Notes: a model not told the origin generated them from the letters alone. Counted from the stretch's first letter, positions 33,797 through 47,169 are shown. The stretch is 64,000 nt of DNA from Hydractinia symbiolongicarpus (GCF_029227915.1 NC_079876.1:1-64000); one strand, 5' to 3'. A program made the numbers and translations.

Positions 33797-34264
33797 ATCC
33801 TAGGATCTATCGTTGTTATTTCCATATTTATACTTCTAATGAATCATCCTCTTGCTTTTACACTCTCGTTGTTCGTTCAAACTTTATTGATTTGTGTTAT
33901 GCTTAAAAATGTTTCTCTGTGAATTTCACTAATTCTCTTTTTGATCTTTCTAGGAGGGATTCTCGTAATGTTTATTTATGTGTCTTCGCTAAGAGCTAAC
34001 GAGAAATTTGCTGTGGATTTAACGTCATTTATATGAGTGGTACCTACAATTGTCTTGTCTTTCTTAGTTTTAAATAAGAATTTCATGTTTATGAGCCCTT
34101 CCTCGGGCTACCTTTATCCCACCGATTTCGTGATCATCAATTTTAATGTTAATAGACTCACCATATTGGCCTACTCGTTTATAGTGGTATATTTATTTTT
34201 AGCACTCCTGCTGGTCATTGATTTTTTAAACAGTAATAAAAAACCTTTACGGTCAATGATCTAG
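33797..34264 (+). CDS. nad6: NADH dehydrogenase subunit 6, haplotype 2
   Basis: 155 residues; three synonymous changes from haplotype 1, no replacements seen. Confidence 0.92.
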
Positions 34265-34289
34265 TGATTCCGTAATATTAGGAAATAAA

Positions 34290-35420
34290 ATGTTATCTCT
34301 ACGTAAGACGCAACCTACCCTTAAAATCATTAATTCTGCCTTGGTGGATCTACCTGTGCCGGCCAACATTTCTATTTGATGAAACTTTGGGTCTCTCCTG
34401 GGCCTATGTCTCCTTATTCAAATTGTTACTGGACTTTTTTTAGCGATGCATTACACGGCGAGAGTAGACTTAGCTTTCTCTAGAGTGGCCCATATTTGCC
34501 GAGATGTCAACTACGGTTGACTGCTCCGAACTGTCCACGCCAATGGTGCCTCTTTTTTCTTTATTTGCATTTATTTTCATATTGGCCGAGGGATGTATTA
34601 TGGTTCTTTTCATTATTTCGAGACATGAATGACTGGAATTGCTCTTTTGTTTCTTGTGATGGCCGCTGCTTTTTTAGGGTATGTTCTCCCGTGAGGTCAA
34701 ATGTCCTTCTGGGGAGCGACTGTAATTACAAACTTAGTATCTGCCGTACCTTATATTGGTAACGATGTAGTACAATGGTTATGAGGGGGGTTTGCTGTTG
34801 ATAATCCTACTCTGACGCGATTTTTCACTTTTCATTTCTTGATCCCCTTTCTCGTAGCCGGTCTAACAATAATTCATCTTTTATTCCTTCATCAAAAAGG
34901 TTCAAATAACCCCCTTGGAATTAACGCTAACTTAGACAAGTTACCGTTCCACCCTTATTTTACCATTAAGGATACCGTGGGGTTTATAGTCCTTATCTTT
35001 TTTCTTGTGACTCTCTCCTTAACTAGACCCTATCTTCTAGGGGACCCAGATAATTTCATTCCTGCTAACCCATTGGTTACCCCAGCTCATATCCAACCGG
35101 AATGATATTTTCTGTTTGCATACGCTATTTTGCGGTCTATTCCTAATAAGCTAGGAGGGGTGATCGCCCTTGTCTCTTCTATTCTTATTCTTGTGTCCCT
35201 TCCCTTTACATTTAAGCCTAAGTTTCGAGGTCTTGAGTTTTATTCTGTAGCCCAGCCTTTGTTTTGATCCTGAGTGTCAGTCTTTTTACTTTTAACATGA
35301 ATTGGGGCACGACCTGTAGAAGACCCCTATATTTTTCTGGGACAGATTCTTACATGTGCTTACTTCTCATATTTTGTGTTTACTCCAATTGTTATTAATT
35401 TGAATGACAAAATTGTCTAA
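34290..35420 (+). CDS. cob: Cytochrome b, haplotype 2
   Basis: 376 residues. About 15 synonymous changes against 18448-19578, and one replacement, AGA (Ser) to AAA (Lys), in LFLHQ-GSNNPLG. Two Trp codons switch between TGG and TGA. Confidence 0.96.
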
Positions 35421-35422
35421 TT

Positions 35423-35491
35423 AGACCCCTTGGCCGATTAAAGCATCTGTTTTGAAAGCAGAATAAGGTTGATTATACAACCAGGGGTCTT
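35423..35491 (+). tRNA. trnS2: tRNA-Ser(UCN) (TGA), haplotype 2
   Basis: As 3748-3816. Confidence 0.9.
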
Positions 35492-35496
35492 TATTT

Positions 35497-36393
35497 TTAA
35501 CCCCCTTGAGAAAGGCTTCAGTAAAAACACAGGAATATTAAAGATGTGGGTAAAAGACTTTTCCAGCATAAATGTATTAGGTTATCATAGCGATAGCGGG
35601 GATAAGAGCCGCGTCTCCATAGATAGGAGTACATCACTAAACAAAATATGAGGAAGCTTATAGACCCGAATACTACACTAAATAGTAAAGATATGAAAAG
35701 AATGCTAGCGTATTCTGATAATATAATTAGAGCGAAACCGACTCCTATGTATTCTGTATTGAACCCCGACACTAACTCGGATTCACCCTCAGCTAGATCG
35801 AAGGGTGTTCGATTAGTCTCTGCCAGAATTGTGATAAATCAGCACAATCCTAGAGGAAGACATAGGTATAAAGGTCACCCTACGTAAGAGGATTTCACTA
35901 GGTACCCTTCTAGATCGAGCTTTTTAAATAACATTAAAGGAGAAAGGATGATAATAATCAAAGATACCTCATAGGAGATGGTCTGTGCCCCTGCGCGAAT
36001 TCTTCCTAGCAAAGAATACTTAGAGTTAGAGGACCAGCCTGCAACCATAATTCTGTATACTCTCACTCTCATTGCACAGATAACTAATAGGAATGATAAA
36101 TTGAATTTTGCACCGTAAGAGATAAATGGGACTAGAGTTCATAAGAAAAAGGAAAGGAATAAACTGAACACAGGAGCAACGAGGTACGGTATGAAATTGG
36201 AGACAAGAGGAAGTGAGACTTCCTTACAAAATAATTTGACCCCATCAGAAAAAGGTTGTAGGATCCCAAGAAAGCCGACTTTATTTGGGCCCTTACGTAA
36301 CTGAATGTAACCCAAAATCTTTCGTTCTAATAGTGTTAAAAAAGCAACTGAAACTAAGACCATAACTACTTGTAAAAAAATAAAATAGATCAT
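35497..36393 (-). CDS. nad1: NADH dehydrogenase subunit 1, haplotype 2
   Basis: 298 residues; at least one replacement (Val to Met in FCLV-YSYLW) among otherwise silent changes relative to 19655-20551. Confidence 0.95.
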
Positions 36394-36404
36394 TTAAGCT
36401 AGTG

Positions 36405-36468
36405 CTATCAACTAAGGTCTCCTTATAAATAGATCCTAAATCTAACGCATTTGTCTGCCAAGCTGACA
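36405..36468 (-). tRNA. trnL1: tRNA-Leu(CUN) (TAG), haplotype 2
   Basis: As 4730-4793 with one substitution in the variable/T-arm region. Confidence 0.88.
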
Positions 36469-37622
36469 TAAAATCTCAAGAGGTCCTTTCGTACTATCAT
36501 GAGTGGATTTGCCTTGGGGGTAGAAACTAACCTGGCTTACGCCGGTCTGAACTCAGATCACGTAGGGGTTTAACAGTCGAACAGACTGCCTCTCTAGGCT
36601 GCTGCACCGAGTAGGGTCCCTGAACCAACATCGAGGTCGCAAACTCTTTTGTCGATTTGAACTCTCAAAAAGAATTACGCTGTTATCCCTAAGGTAACTT
36701 GGTCTTTATTCATCTAAGGATCAATGGTCATTTATTGATGTGTTTATGTTGTAAGTGTTTATTCTGTTCTTACCGTCGCCCCAACCGAACATTGTTTTAC
36801 TCTGTCTAATTACCTACCGCAAGACAAAAGAATTAAATGTAAAGATCTATAGGGTCTTATCGCCCTCCAAGTACATTTAAGCTTTTTCACTTAAAGATTA
36901 ACTTCAATTTAATCGAAGAGACAGACCATCTCTCGTCAAACCATTCATTCCAGCCTCAAATCAAAAGGCTAATGATTATGCTACCTTCGCATGGTCAGTA
37001 TACCACGGCCCTTTAATTCATCAGTGGGCAGGCTCGACCTCCCAAAGTTAAGAGGCGATGTCTTTGTTAAACAGGCGGAGATGAGTTTTGCCGAATTCCT
37101 TTGGGATTTTGTGAGGAATATTGTGTTAAGTGCATTTATAGTTCTACTAATTCTATCATTGTGATTGCTAAATTTATGTAATTAGCATCGGCCAGTCTTA
37201 ATTAATTATTTTGAAATTATCATTTTACTAACAATGGTTATTAAACCGAGGCAACTTTTAAGCCTAGTCATGTTTTTCTTGATATTATAATATAATTTTT
37301 TCTAGAGCTCGTCCCCTAGAAAATCTTCCTTGCGGAGTACCCTAAAGGAGTATTCTGCCAACCAGATATAAAGGTACGAAATATTTTTCGCAACGATATT
37401 GGTCTTGAAGAGATTTATGAAACAATCATCTTTAACCAATATAGATCACCTTGTTTCGGGATTCAGCAATAAAGATTGAAATTTAATAAACCCTGATACA
37501 AAAGGTACAAACAATAACTTCTTTGTAATTAGTAGACTTTCCTTTTCAGTACTTAGACCTTGAATAAATTCGATTCTTTTACTAATATAATATTGTTTTA
37601 AATAAATTTGTAAATAAAGATT
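36469..37622 (-). rRNA. rrnL: 16S rRNA, haplotype 2
   Basis: Same length as haplotype 1 with scattered substitutions, concentrated near 37040-37270, outside the peptidyl-transferase core. Confidence 0.94.
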
Positions 37623-37681
37623 TAGAGAGCACTCTCAAGAGTATCTTTTTAGTGTAAGCAAAATGTTTATTCAAACTCCCT
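37623..37681 (-). tRNA. trnV: tRNA-Val (TAC), haplotype 2
   Basis: As 5948-6006. Confidence 0.83.
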
Positions 37682-38398
37682 CCCTCTCTCAAGATACACC
37701 TTCCGGTATACCTACTTTGTTACGACTTATCTCTTCGGACAAGAGAGCGACGGGCGATGTGTACATTTCTCAGAGCCTCCTTCAGGTTGATAGGCCTTAC
37801 TTCTAAATCCACCTTCTTCTCCATGATAAAATGAAAATTCCGTTTAAGGTCTTATTGTAACCCACCCTCTCCCGGACATAAGCTACACCTTGATCTGATT
37901 TATTAGCCTAAGCAATTAAGAGCAGTTATTTATTTAATCCCCTAAACGACGGTATATAAGCTGTTTTACAAGAACGGGTCGATTGTCTCGTGGATTGTCG
38001 TTTATGGGGCAGGTTCCTCTAGTAAGTTTAGAAACCGCCAAATTCTTTAGGTTTAAATAATACTACCCAGGTTAATTGGAAATGAACTAATAGGGTATCT
38101 AATCCTAGTTGTTTGGCCATCTAAAGAGTGCTTTATTCAAACAAATGGAGAATAAATACAGATTTCACCCTTATTGATCTAAAATATACTTGTCCCAAAG
38201 CTCCTCTGTTCACCTAAAATATTTGCTCTAGGGCCTTGTATGACCGCGGATGCTGGCACAAAGTGGTCCCCCTATCTTTTCGTTCGCTATACCTAAGAAG
38301 TAGGCAATAATGTCAATCACTGCACTTCTAGCCTATAATGATATCTTGCATATGACTCGTAGAAAGAGTAAATAAACTAGCTAGAATCAAACTTTTAC
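37682..38398 (-). rRNA. rrnS: 12S rRNA, haplotype 2
   Basis: Same length as haplotype 1 with scattered substitutions; decoding-site signature unchanged. Confidence 0.9.
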
Positions 38399-39132
38399 TG
38401 CTGGATGCTGGGATGAAAACGACTGGATAGAATATGAAAATGATATTGTAGCGGGAAATAATAATAACGGACAAAGAAGTAAGATAATAGTTATTTACTG
38501 ATTTGAGTGTGTTTAAGAATAAAGCTTGTGACTACGAATAGTGAGAGATCACATGTATAAGGTCATTGAAAGCAGTCACCCCGGCAAGCGACCGAAACCC
38601 ATTATCTAATCGCCATGAAGAGTGAAATATCTCATCGATAACCTTATTTAAATATAGAAAATACTCTAGACGTTGCTGCAGATGTCTAAAATAAGAGATG
38701 AATAGTGTGGATAACTAATACATCAGGTATATTGTATGATTTGAAGTGACTACTTGTTTAGTTGTTGAATCTTGTCTGTCTAGATAATTACCTCATTACG
38801 ATGAAATAAATGGAAATGGATATGAATGATGAAGTTAACAGAATTGGACTTTTATTGAATACGTGTAAATGTGAGTAAAATTGAAATTTATTTAAATACT
38901 TGCATTTACTCATTTATGATTGTGACAATGATAAAAAAAAATAAAAAGGTTAAATAGGGAATTAACCCGCCCCTAAATACCTAAAATTACCATAAAAATG
39001 ATACTTAGTTATACAACCTCACGAAACTAACAACTAAACTTGACGACCATTTAAAAGAAGAACGGATGGTGGAATATGGTGTATGATGACGTATTTTATG
39101 AAATGTAGATTGGTGAGATAATATATTTAGAT

Positions 39133-39233
39133 ACGTAGGCTACCTCTAAGACAAGGCCCCCCCCCCCCCTCAGACATGTAGGCATAGACCTACATGTCTG
39201 AGGAGGGGCCTTGTTAAAGAGTCAAGCCTACGT
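39133..39233. repeat. Hairpin H1 with C13 run, native haplotype 2 form
   Basis: Outer arm reads GTAGGCTACC without the extra C seen at the switch in the second pass; apex as in haplotype 2. Confidence 0.88.
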
Positions 39234-39276
39234 GCATACATATAATTTAATGTTAGTTTATATAACGTCCTGTATA

Positions 39277-39325
39277 GTACATTCACCGCTCTTTTATTAG
39301 AATAATAAAAGAGCGGTGAATGTAC
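39277..39325. repeat. Perfect 23-bp hairpin H2, haplotype 2
   Basis: Same as 23435-23483. Confidence 0.93.
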
Positions 39326-39362
39326 GTTATTTATATCATTTATATAATATTAAATTTTATTT

Positions 39363-39486
39363 AAACCCTCTTAAGAGGGTTTCTAAAATAACCTAGAGAT
39401 ATTGATTTATATTTATCCTGGAAGATTTGGTGTTCCAGGATAAATAAAATCATTATCTCATCTAATACAACCCTCTTAAGAGGGTT
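39363..39486. repeat. Twin palindromes flanking hairpin H3, haplotype 2
   Basis: Palindromes at 39363-39382 and 39469-39486 with the 13-bp hairpin at 39411-39445 between them. Confidence 0.9.
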
Positions 39487-39504
39487 TAAAAATTTAATAA
39501 AGTT

Positions 39505-39579
39505 ATAAACTTATTTGTAGTATTTTTTGTCCTAACACTAAGTGTTAGGACAAGGAAAAAATACTACGGATAAGTTTAT
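39505..39579. repeat. Composite hairpin H4, haplotype 2
   Basis: Same as 23663-23737. Confidence 0.9.
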
Positions 39580-39789
39580 ATTTAATTAAATGTAACTATA
39601 ATAGGATATTATTTGTTTTATTTTATATCATTATAATGACGTTCTATATAGGTTGAATTGTTTCAAATTGAAAATTAAAAACCCCGTAAAATCGTTAAAA
39701 ATCAGCTTAAAGTTTACGTTTAGGGAATTTTGTGACCCCATTTTACACGTTTAATGCTAGGATTCTCGATATTTACCTCAAAACCAGCC

Positions 39790-39822
39790 TTTTTCAGGAT
39801 CTTGCCTTTAATCCTGTAAAAA
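39790..39822. repeat. Small hairpin H5, haplotype 2
   Basis: Same as 23948-23980. Confidence 0.7.
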
Positions 39823-39914
39823 AGCAAATTAGCCCACCTCAAATTTTTCTTTAAAAAAAATGTAAAATAAATAATTTTATTCTATTTCAGCGAGAGAGGA
39901 CGGCAGCAATCTGG

Positions 39915-39937
39915 GTTATCTCCTGTGAGGAGATAAC
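39915..39937. repeat. Hairpin H6, haplotype 2, at the contig end
   Basis: Same 10-bp stem as 24073-24095; the mitochondrial contig ends two bases later. Confidence 0.87.
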
Positions 39938-39939
39938 TC

Positions 39940-40439
39940 NNNNNNNNNNNNNNNNNNNNNNNNNNNNNNNNNNNNNNNNNNNNNNNNNNNNNNNNNNNNN
40001 NNNNNNNNNNNNNNNNNNNNNNNNNNNNNNNNNNNNNNNNNNNNNNNNNNNNNNNNNNNNNNNNNNNNNNNNNNNNNNNNNNNNNNNNNNNNNNNNNNNN
40101 NNNNNNNNNNNNNNNNNNNNNNNNNNNNNNNNNNNNNNNNNNNNNNNNNNNNNNNNNNNNNNNNNNNNNNNNNNNNNNNNNNNNNNNNNNNNNNNNNNNN
40201 NNNNNNNNNNNNNNNNNNNNNNNNNNNNNNNNNNNNNNNNNNNNNNNNNNNNNNNNNNNNNNNNNNNNNNNNNNNNNNNNNNNNNNNNNNNNNNNNNNNN
40301 NNNNNNNNNNNNNNNNNNNNNNNNNNNNNNNNNNNNNNNNNNNNNNNNNNNNNNNNNNNNNNNNNNNNNNNNNNNNNNNNNNNNNNNNNNNNNNNNNNNN
40401 NNNNNNNNNNNNNNNNNNNNNNNNNNNNNNNNNNNNNNN
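39940..40439. other. Assembly gap of exactly 500 N
   Basis: A round-number N run is a scaffolding placeholder, not a measured distance. It joins a mitochondrial contig on the left to a chromosome-end contig on the right. Confidence 0.98.
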
Positions 40440-43400
40440 CCCTAACCCTAACCCTAACCCTAACCCTAACCCTAACCCTAACCCTAACCCTAACCCTAAC
40501 CCTAACCCTAACCCTAACCCTAACCCTAACCCTAACCCTAACCCTAACCCTAACCCTAACCCTAACCCTAACCCTAACCCTAACCCTAACCCTAACCCTA
40601 ACCCTAACCCTAACCCTAACCCTAACCCTAACCCTAACCCTAACCCTAACCCTAACCCTAACCCTAACCCTAACCCTAACCCTAACCCTAACCCTAACCC
40701 TAACCCTAACCCTAACCCTAACCCTAACCCTAACCCTAACCCTAACCCTAACCCTAACCCTAACCCTAACCCTAACCCTAACCCTAACCCTAACCCTAAC
40801 CCTAACCCTAACCCTAACCCTAACCCTAACCCTAACCCTAACCCTAACCCTAACCCTAACCCTAACCCTAACCCTAACCCTAACCCTAACCCTAACCCTA
40901 ACCCTAACCCTAACCCTAACCCTAACCCTAACCCTAACCCTAACCCTAACCCTAACCCTAACCCTAACCCTAACCCTAACCCTAACCCTAACCCTAACCC
41001 TAACCCTAACCCTAACCCTAACCCTAACCCTAACCCTAACCCTAACCCTAACCCTAACCCTAACCCTAACCCTAACCCTAACCCTAACCCTAACCCTAAC
41101 CCTAACCCTAACCCTAACCCTAACCCTAACCCTAACCCTAACCCTAACCCTAACCCTAACCCTAACCCTAACCCTAACCCTAACCCTAACCCTAACCCTA
41201 ACCCTAACCCTAACCCTAACCCTAACCCTAACCCTAACCCTAACCCTAACCCTAACCCTAACCCTAACCCTAACCCTAACCCTAACCCTAACCCTAACCC
41301 TAACCCTAACCCTAACCCTAACCCTAACCCTAACCCTAACCCTAACCCTAACCCTAACCCTAACCCTAACCCTAACCCTAACCCTAACCCTAACCCTAAC
41401 CCTAACCCTAACCCTAACCCTAACCCTAACCCTAACCCTAACCCTAACCCTAACCCTAACCCTAACCCTAACCCTAACCCTAACCCTAACCCTAACCCTA
41501 ACCCTAACCCTAACCCTAACCCTAACCCTAACCCTAACCCTAACCCTAACCCTAACCCTAACCCTAACCCTAACCCTAACCCTAACCCTAACCCTAACCC
41601 TAACCCTAACCCTAACCCTAACCCTAACCCTAACCCTAACCCTAACCCTAACCCTAACCCTAACCCTAACCCTAACCCTAACCCTAACCCTAACCCTAAC
41701 CCTAACCCTAACCCTAACCCTAACCCTAACCCTAACCCTAACCCTAACCCTAACCCTAACCCTAACCCTAACCCTAACCCTAACCCTAACCCTAACCCTA
41801 ACCCTAACCCTAACCCTAACCCTAACCCTAACCCTAACCCTAACCCTAACCCTAACCCTAACCCTAACCCTAACCCTAACCCTAACCCTAACCCTAACCC
41901 TAACCCTAACCCTAACCCTAACCCTAACCCTAACCCTAACCCTAACCCTAACCCTAACCCTAACCCTAACCCTAACCCTAACCCTAACCCTAACCCTAAC
42001 CCTAACCCTAACCCTAACCCTAACCCTAACCCTAACCCTAACCCTAACCCTAACCCTAACCCTAACCCTAACCCTAACCCTAACCCTAACCCTAACCCTA
42101 ACCCTAACCCTAACCCTAACCCTAACCCTAACCCTAACCCTAACCCTAACCCTAACCCTAACCCTAACCCTAACCCTAACCCTAACCCTAACCCTAACCC
42201 TAACCCTAACCCTAACCCTAACCCTAACCCTAACCCTAACCCTAACCCTAACCCTAACCCTAACCCTAACCCTAACCCTAACCCTAACCCTAACCCTAAC
42301 CCTAACCCTAACCCTAACCCTAACCCTAACCCTAACCCTAACCCTAACCCTAACCCTAACCCTAACCCTAACCCTAACCCTAACCCTAACCCTAACCCTA
42401 ACCCTAACCCTAACCCTAACCCTAACCCTAACCCTAACCCTAACCCTAACCCTAACCCTAACCCTAACCCTAACCCTAACCCTAACCCTAACCCTAACCC
42501 TAACCCTAACCCTAACCCTAACCCTAACCCTAACCCTAACCCTAACCCTAACCCTAACCCTAACCCTAACCCTAACCCTAACCCTAACCCTAACCCTAAC
42601 CCTAACCCTAACCCTAACCCTAACCCTAACCCTAACCCTAACCCTAACCCTAACCCTAACCCTAACCCTAACCCTAACCCTAACCCTAACCCTAACCCTA
42701 ACCCTAACCCTAACCCTAACCCTAACCCTAACCCTAACCCTAACCCTAACCCTAACCCTAACCCTAACCCTAACCCTAACCCTAACCCTAACCCTAACCC
42801 TAACCCTAACCCTAACCCTAACCCTAACCCTAACCCTAACCCTAACCCTAACCCTAACCCTAACCCTAACCCTAACCCTAACCCTAACCCTAACCCTAAC
42901 CCTAACCCTAACCCTAACCCTAACCCTAACCCTAACCCTAACCCTAACCCTAACCCTAACCCTAACCCTAACCCTAACCCTAACCCTAACCCTAACCCTA
43001 ACCCTAACCCTAACCCTAACCCTAACCCTAACCCTAACCCTAACCCTAACCCTAACCCTAACCCTAACCCTAACCCTAACCCTAACCCTAACCCTAACCC
43101 TAACCCTAACCCTAACCCTAACCCTAACCCTAACCCTAACCCTAACCCTAACCCTAACCCTAACCCTAACCCTAACCCTAACCCTAACCCTAACCCTAAC
43201 CCTAACCCTAACCCTAACCCTAACCCTAACCCTAACCCTAACCCTAACCCTAACCCTAACCCTAACCCTAACCCTAACCCTAACCCTAACCCTAACCCTA
43301 ACCCTAACCCTAACCCTAACCCTAACCCTAACCCTAACCCTAACCCTAACCCTAACCCTAACCCTAACCCTAACCCTAACCCTAACCCTAACCCTAACCC

Positions 43401-45600
43401 TAACCCTAACCCTAACCCTAACCCTAACCCTAACCCTAACCCTAACCCTAACCCTAACCCTAACCCTAACCCTAACCCTAACCCTAACCCTAACCCTAAC
43501 CCTAACCCTAACCCTAACCCTAACCCTAACCCTAACCCTAACCCTAACCCTAACCCTAACCCTAACCCTAACCCTAACCCTAACCCTAACCCTAACCCTA
43601 ACCCTAACCCTAACCCTAACCCTAACCCTAACCCTAACCCTAACCCTAACCCTAACCCTAACCCTAACCCTAACCCTAACCCTAACCCTAACCCTAACCC
43701 TAACCCTAACCCTAACCCTAACCCTAACCCTAACCCTAACCCTAACCCTAACCCTAACCCTAACCCTAACCCTAACCCTAACCCTAACCCTAACCCTAAC
43801 CCTAACCCTAACCCTAACCCTAACCCTAACCCTAACCCTAACCCTAACCCTAACCCTAACCCTAACCCTAACCCTAACCCTAACCCTAACCCTAACCCTA
43901 ACCCTAACCCTAACCCTAACCCTAACCCTAACCCTAACCCTAACCCTAACCCTAACCCTAACCCTAACCCTAACCCTAACCCTAACCCTAACCCTAACCC
44001 TAACCCTAACCCTAACCCTAACCCTAACCCTAACCCTAACCCTAACCCTAACCCTAACCCTAACCCTAACCCTAACCCTAACCCTAACCCTAACCCTAAC
44101 CCTAACCCTAACCCTAACCCTAACCCTAACCCTAACCCTAACCCTAACCCTAACCCTAACCCTAACCCTAACCCTAACCCTAACCCTAACCCTAACCCTA
44201 ACCCTAACCCTAACCCTAACCCTAACCCTAACCCTAACCCTAACCCTAACCCTAACCCTAACCCTAACCCTAACCCTAACCCTAACCCTAACCCTAACCC
44301 TAACCCTAACCCTAACCCTAACCCTAACCCTAACCCTAACCCTAACCCTAACCCTAACCCTAACCCTAACCCTAACCCTAACCCTAACCCTAACCCTAAC
44401 CCTAACCCTAACCCTAACCCTAACCCTAACCCTAACCCTAACCCTAACCCTAACCCTAACCCTAACCCTAACCCTAACCCTAACCCTAACCCTAACCCTA
44501 ACCCTAACCCTAACCCTAACCCTAACCCTAACCCTAACCCTAACCCTAACCCTAACCCTAACCCTAACCCTAACCCTAACCCTAACCCTAACCCTAACCC
44601 TAACCCTAACCCTAACCCTAACCCTAACCCTAACCCTAACCCTAACCCTAACCCTAACCCTAACCCTAACCCTAACCCTAACCCTAACCCTAACCCTAAC
44701 CCTAACCCTAACCCTAACCCTAACCCTAACCCTAACCCTAACCCTAACCCTAACCCTAACCCTAACCCTAACCCTAACCCTAACCCTAACCCTAACCCTA
44801 ACCCTAACCCTAACCCTAACCCTAACCCTAACCCTAACCCTAACCCTAACCCTAACCCTAACCCTAACCCTAACCCTAACCCTAACCCTAACCCTAACCC
44901 TAACCCTAACCCTAACCCTAACCCTAACCCTAACCCTAACCCTAACCCTAACCCTAACCCTAACCCTAACCCTAACCCTAACCCTAACCCTAACCCTAAC
45001 CCTAACCCTAACCCTAACCCTAACCCTAACCCTAACCCTAACCCTAACCCTAACCCTAACCCTAACCCTAACCCTAACCCTAACCCTAACCCTAACCCTA
45101 ACCCTAACCCTAACCCTAACCCTAACCCTAACCCTAACCCTAACCCTAACCCTAACCCTAACCCTAACCCTAACCCTAACCCTAACCCTAACCCTAACCC
45201 TAACCCTAACCCTAACCCTAACCCTAACCCTAACCCTAACCCTAACCCTAACCCTAACCCTAACCCTAACCCTAACCCTAACCCTAACCCTAACCCTAAC
45301 CCTAACCCTAACCCTAACCCTAACCCTAACCCTAACCCTAACCCTAACCCTAACCCTAACCCTAACCCTAACCCTAACCCTAACCCTAACCCTAACCCTA
45401 ACCCTAACCCTAACCCTAACCCTAACCCTAACCCTAACCCTAACCCTAACCCTAACCCTAACCCTAACCCTAACCCTAACCCTAACCCTAACCCTAACCC
45501 TAACCCTAACCCTAACCCTAACCCTAACCCTAACCCTAACCCTAACCCTAACCCTAACCCTAACCCTAACCCTAACCCTAACCCTAACCCTAACCCTAAC
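40440..45600. repeat. Telomere, about 860 perfect CCCTAA repeats
   Basis: 5,161 bp of uninterrupted CCCTAA, the complement of TTAGGG, with no variant repeats seen. The C-rich strand reads 5' to 3' into the contig, as expected at the left end of a chromosome whose interior lies to the right. The unit is six bases, unlike the five-base TTAGG common in arthropods. Confidence 0.96.
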
Positions 45601-47169
45601 CTTTACTCCCTGGGTATTTTCTTTGTATACTTTTTACTATACGGGCCGGGTCCAGGATTTACAGGAAGTCGCGGGTTTTCGTTTGCCGGCGATTACACTT
45701 CTTTTATTCAGCGTCTCATCAAAAATGAAAACATTTTTAAAAACTACAAGTCTCATGGGCTTTAGTGGTAAAAAAATAATTTGAAAAATCGTTTGGGAAA
45801 TGAGTTTACTCCCTGGGTACTTTCTTTGTATACTTTTGACTATACGGGCCGAGTCCGGGATTTACGGGAAATCGCAGGTTTTCGTTTGCCGGCGATAAAA
45901 CTTCTTTTATTCAGCGTCTCATCAAAAATGAAAACATTTTTAAAAACTACAAGTCTCATGCGTTTTAGTGGTGAAAAAATAATTTAAAAATTCGTTCGGG
46001 AAATAAGTTTACTCACTGGGTACTTTCCTTGTATACTTTTGATTATACGGGCTGAGTCCGGGATTTACGGGAAGTCGCAGGTTTACGTTTGCCGGCGATT
46101 AAACTTCTTATATTCAGCGTCTCATCAAAAATGAAAACATTTTTGAAAACTACAAGTCTCATGCGTTTTAGTGGTGAAAAAATAATTTAAAAAATCGTTC
46201 GGGAAATGAGTTTACACCCTGGGTACTTTCTTTGTATACTTTTGACTATACGGCCGAGTCCGGGATTTACGGGAAATCGCAGGTTTTCGTTTGCCGGCGA
46301 TTAAACTTCTTTTATTCAGCGTCTCATCAAAAATGAAAACATTTTTGAAAACTACAAGTCTCATGCGTTTCAGTGGTGAAAAGATAATTTAAAAAATCGT
46401 TTTGGAAAGTTGTTTACTCACAGGGTACTTTCTTTGTATACATTCGACTATACGGGCCAAGCCCGGGATTTACGGGAAATCGCGGGTTTTCGTTTGCCGG
46501 CGATTAAACCACTTTCATTAAGCGTCTCATCAAAAATGAAATTATTTCTGAAAACTACAAGTCTCATGCGTTTTAGTGGTAAAAAAATAATTTAAAAAAT
46601 CGTTCGGGAAATGAGTTTACACCCCGGGTACTTTCTTTGTATACTTTTGACTATACGGGCCGAGTCCGGGATTTACGGGAAATCGCAGGTTTTCGTTTGC
46701 CGGCGATTAAACTTCTTTTATTCAGCGTCTAATCAAAAATAAAAACATTTTTGAAAACTACAAGTCTCATGCGTTTTAGTGGTGAAAAAATAATTTAAAA
46801 AATCGTTCGGGAAATGAGTTTACTCCCTGGGTATTTTCTTTGTATACTTTTTACTATACGGGCCGGGTCCAGGATTTACGGGAAGTCACGGGTTTTCGTT
46901 TGCCGGTGATTAAACTTCTTTTATTCAGCGTCTCATCAAAAATGAAAACATTTTTAAAAACTACAAGTCTCATGGGCTTTAGTGGTGAAAAAATAATTTG
47001 AAAAATCGTTTGGGAAATGAGTTTACTCCCTGGGTACTTTCTTTGTACACTTTTGACTATACGGGCTGAGTCCGGGATTTACGGGAAATCGCAGGTTTTC
47101 GTCTGCTGGCGATTAAACTTCTTTTATTCAGCGTCTCATCAAAAATGAAAACATTTTTGAAAACTACAA

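Larger units (their letters stand above)
38399..39939. promoter_or_regulatory. Control region, haplotype 2, 3' end missing at the N gap
   Basis: The first ~740 bp differs from haplotype 1 at many sites, visibly more than the genes do. From 39140 it matches 23298 onward with no difference noticed. The contig stops two bases after hairpin H6, so H7 and trnM are absent. Confidence 0.88.
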
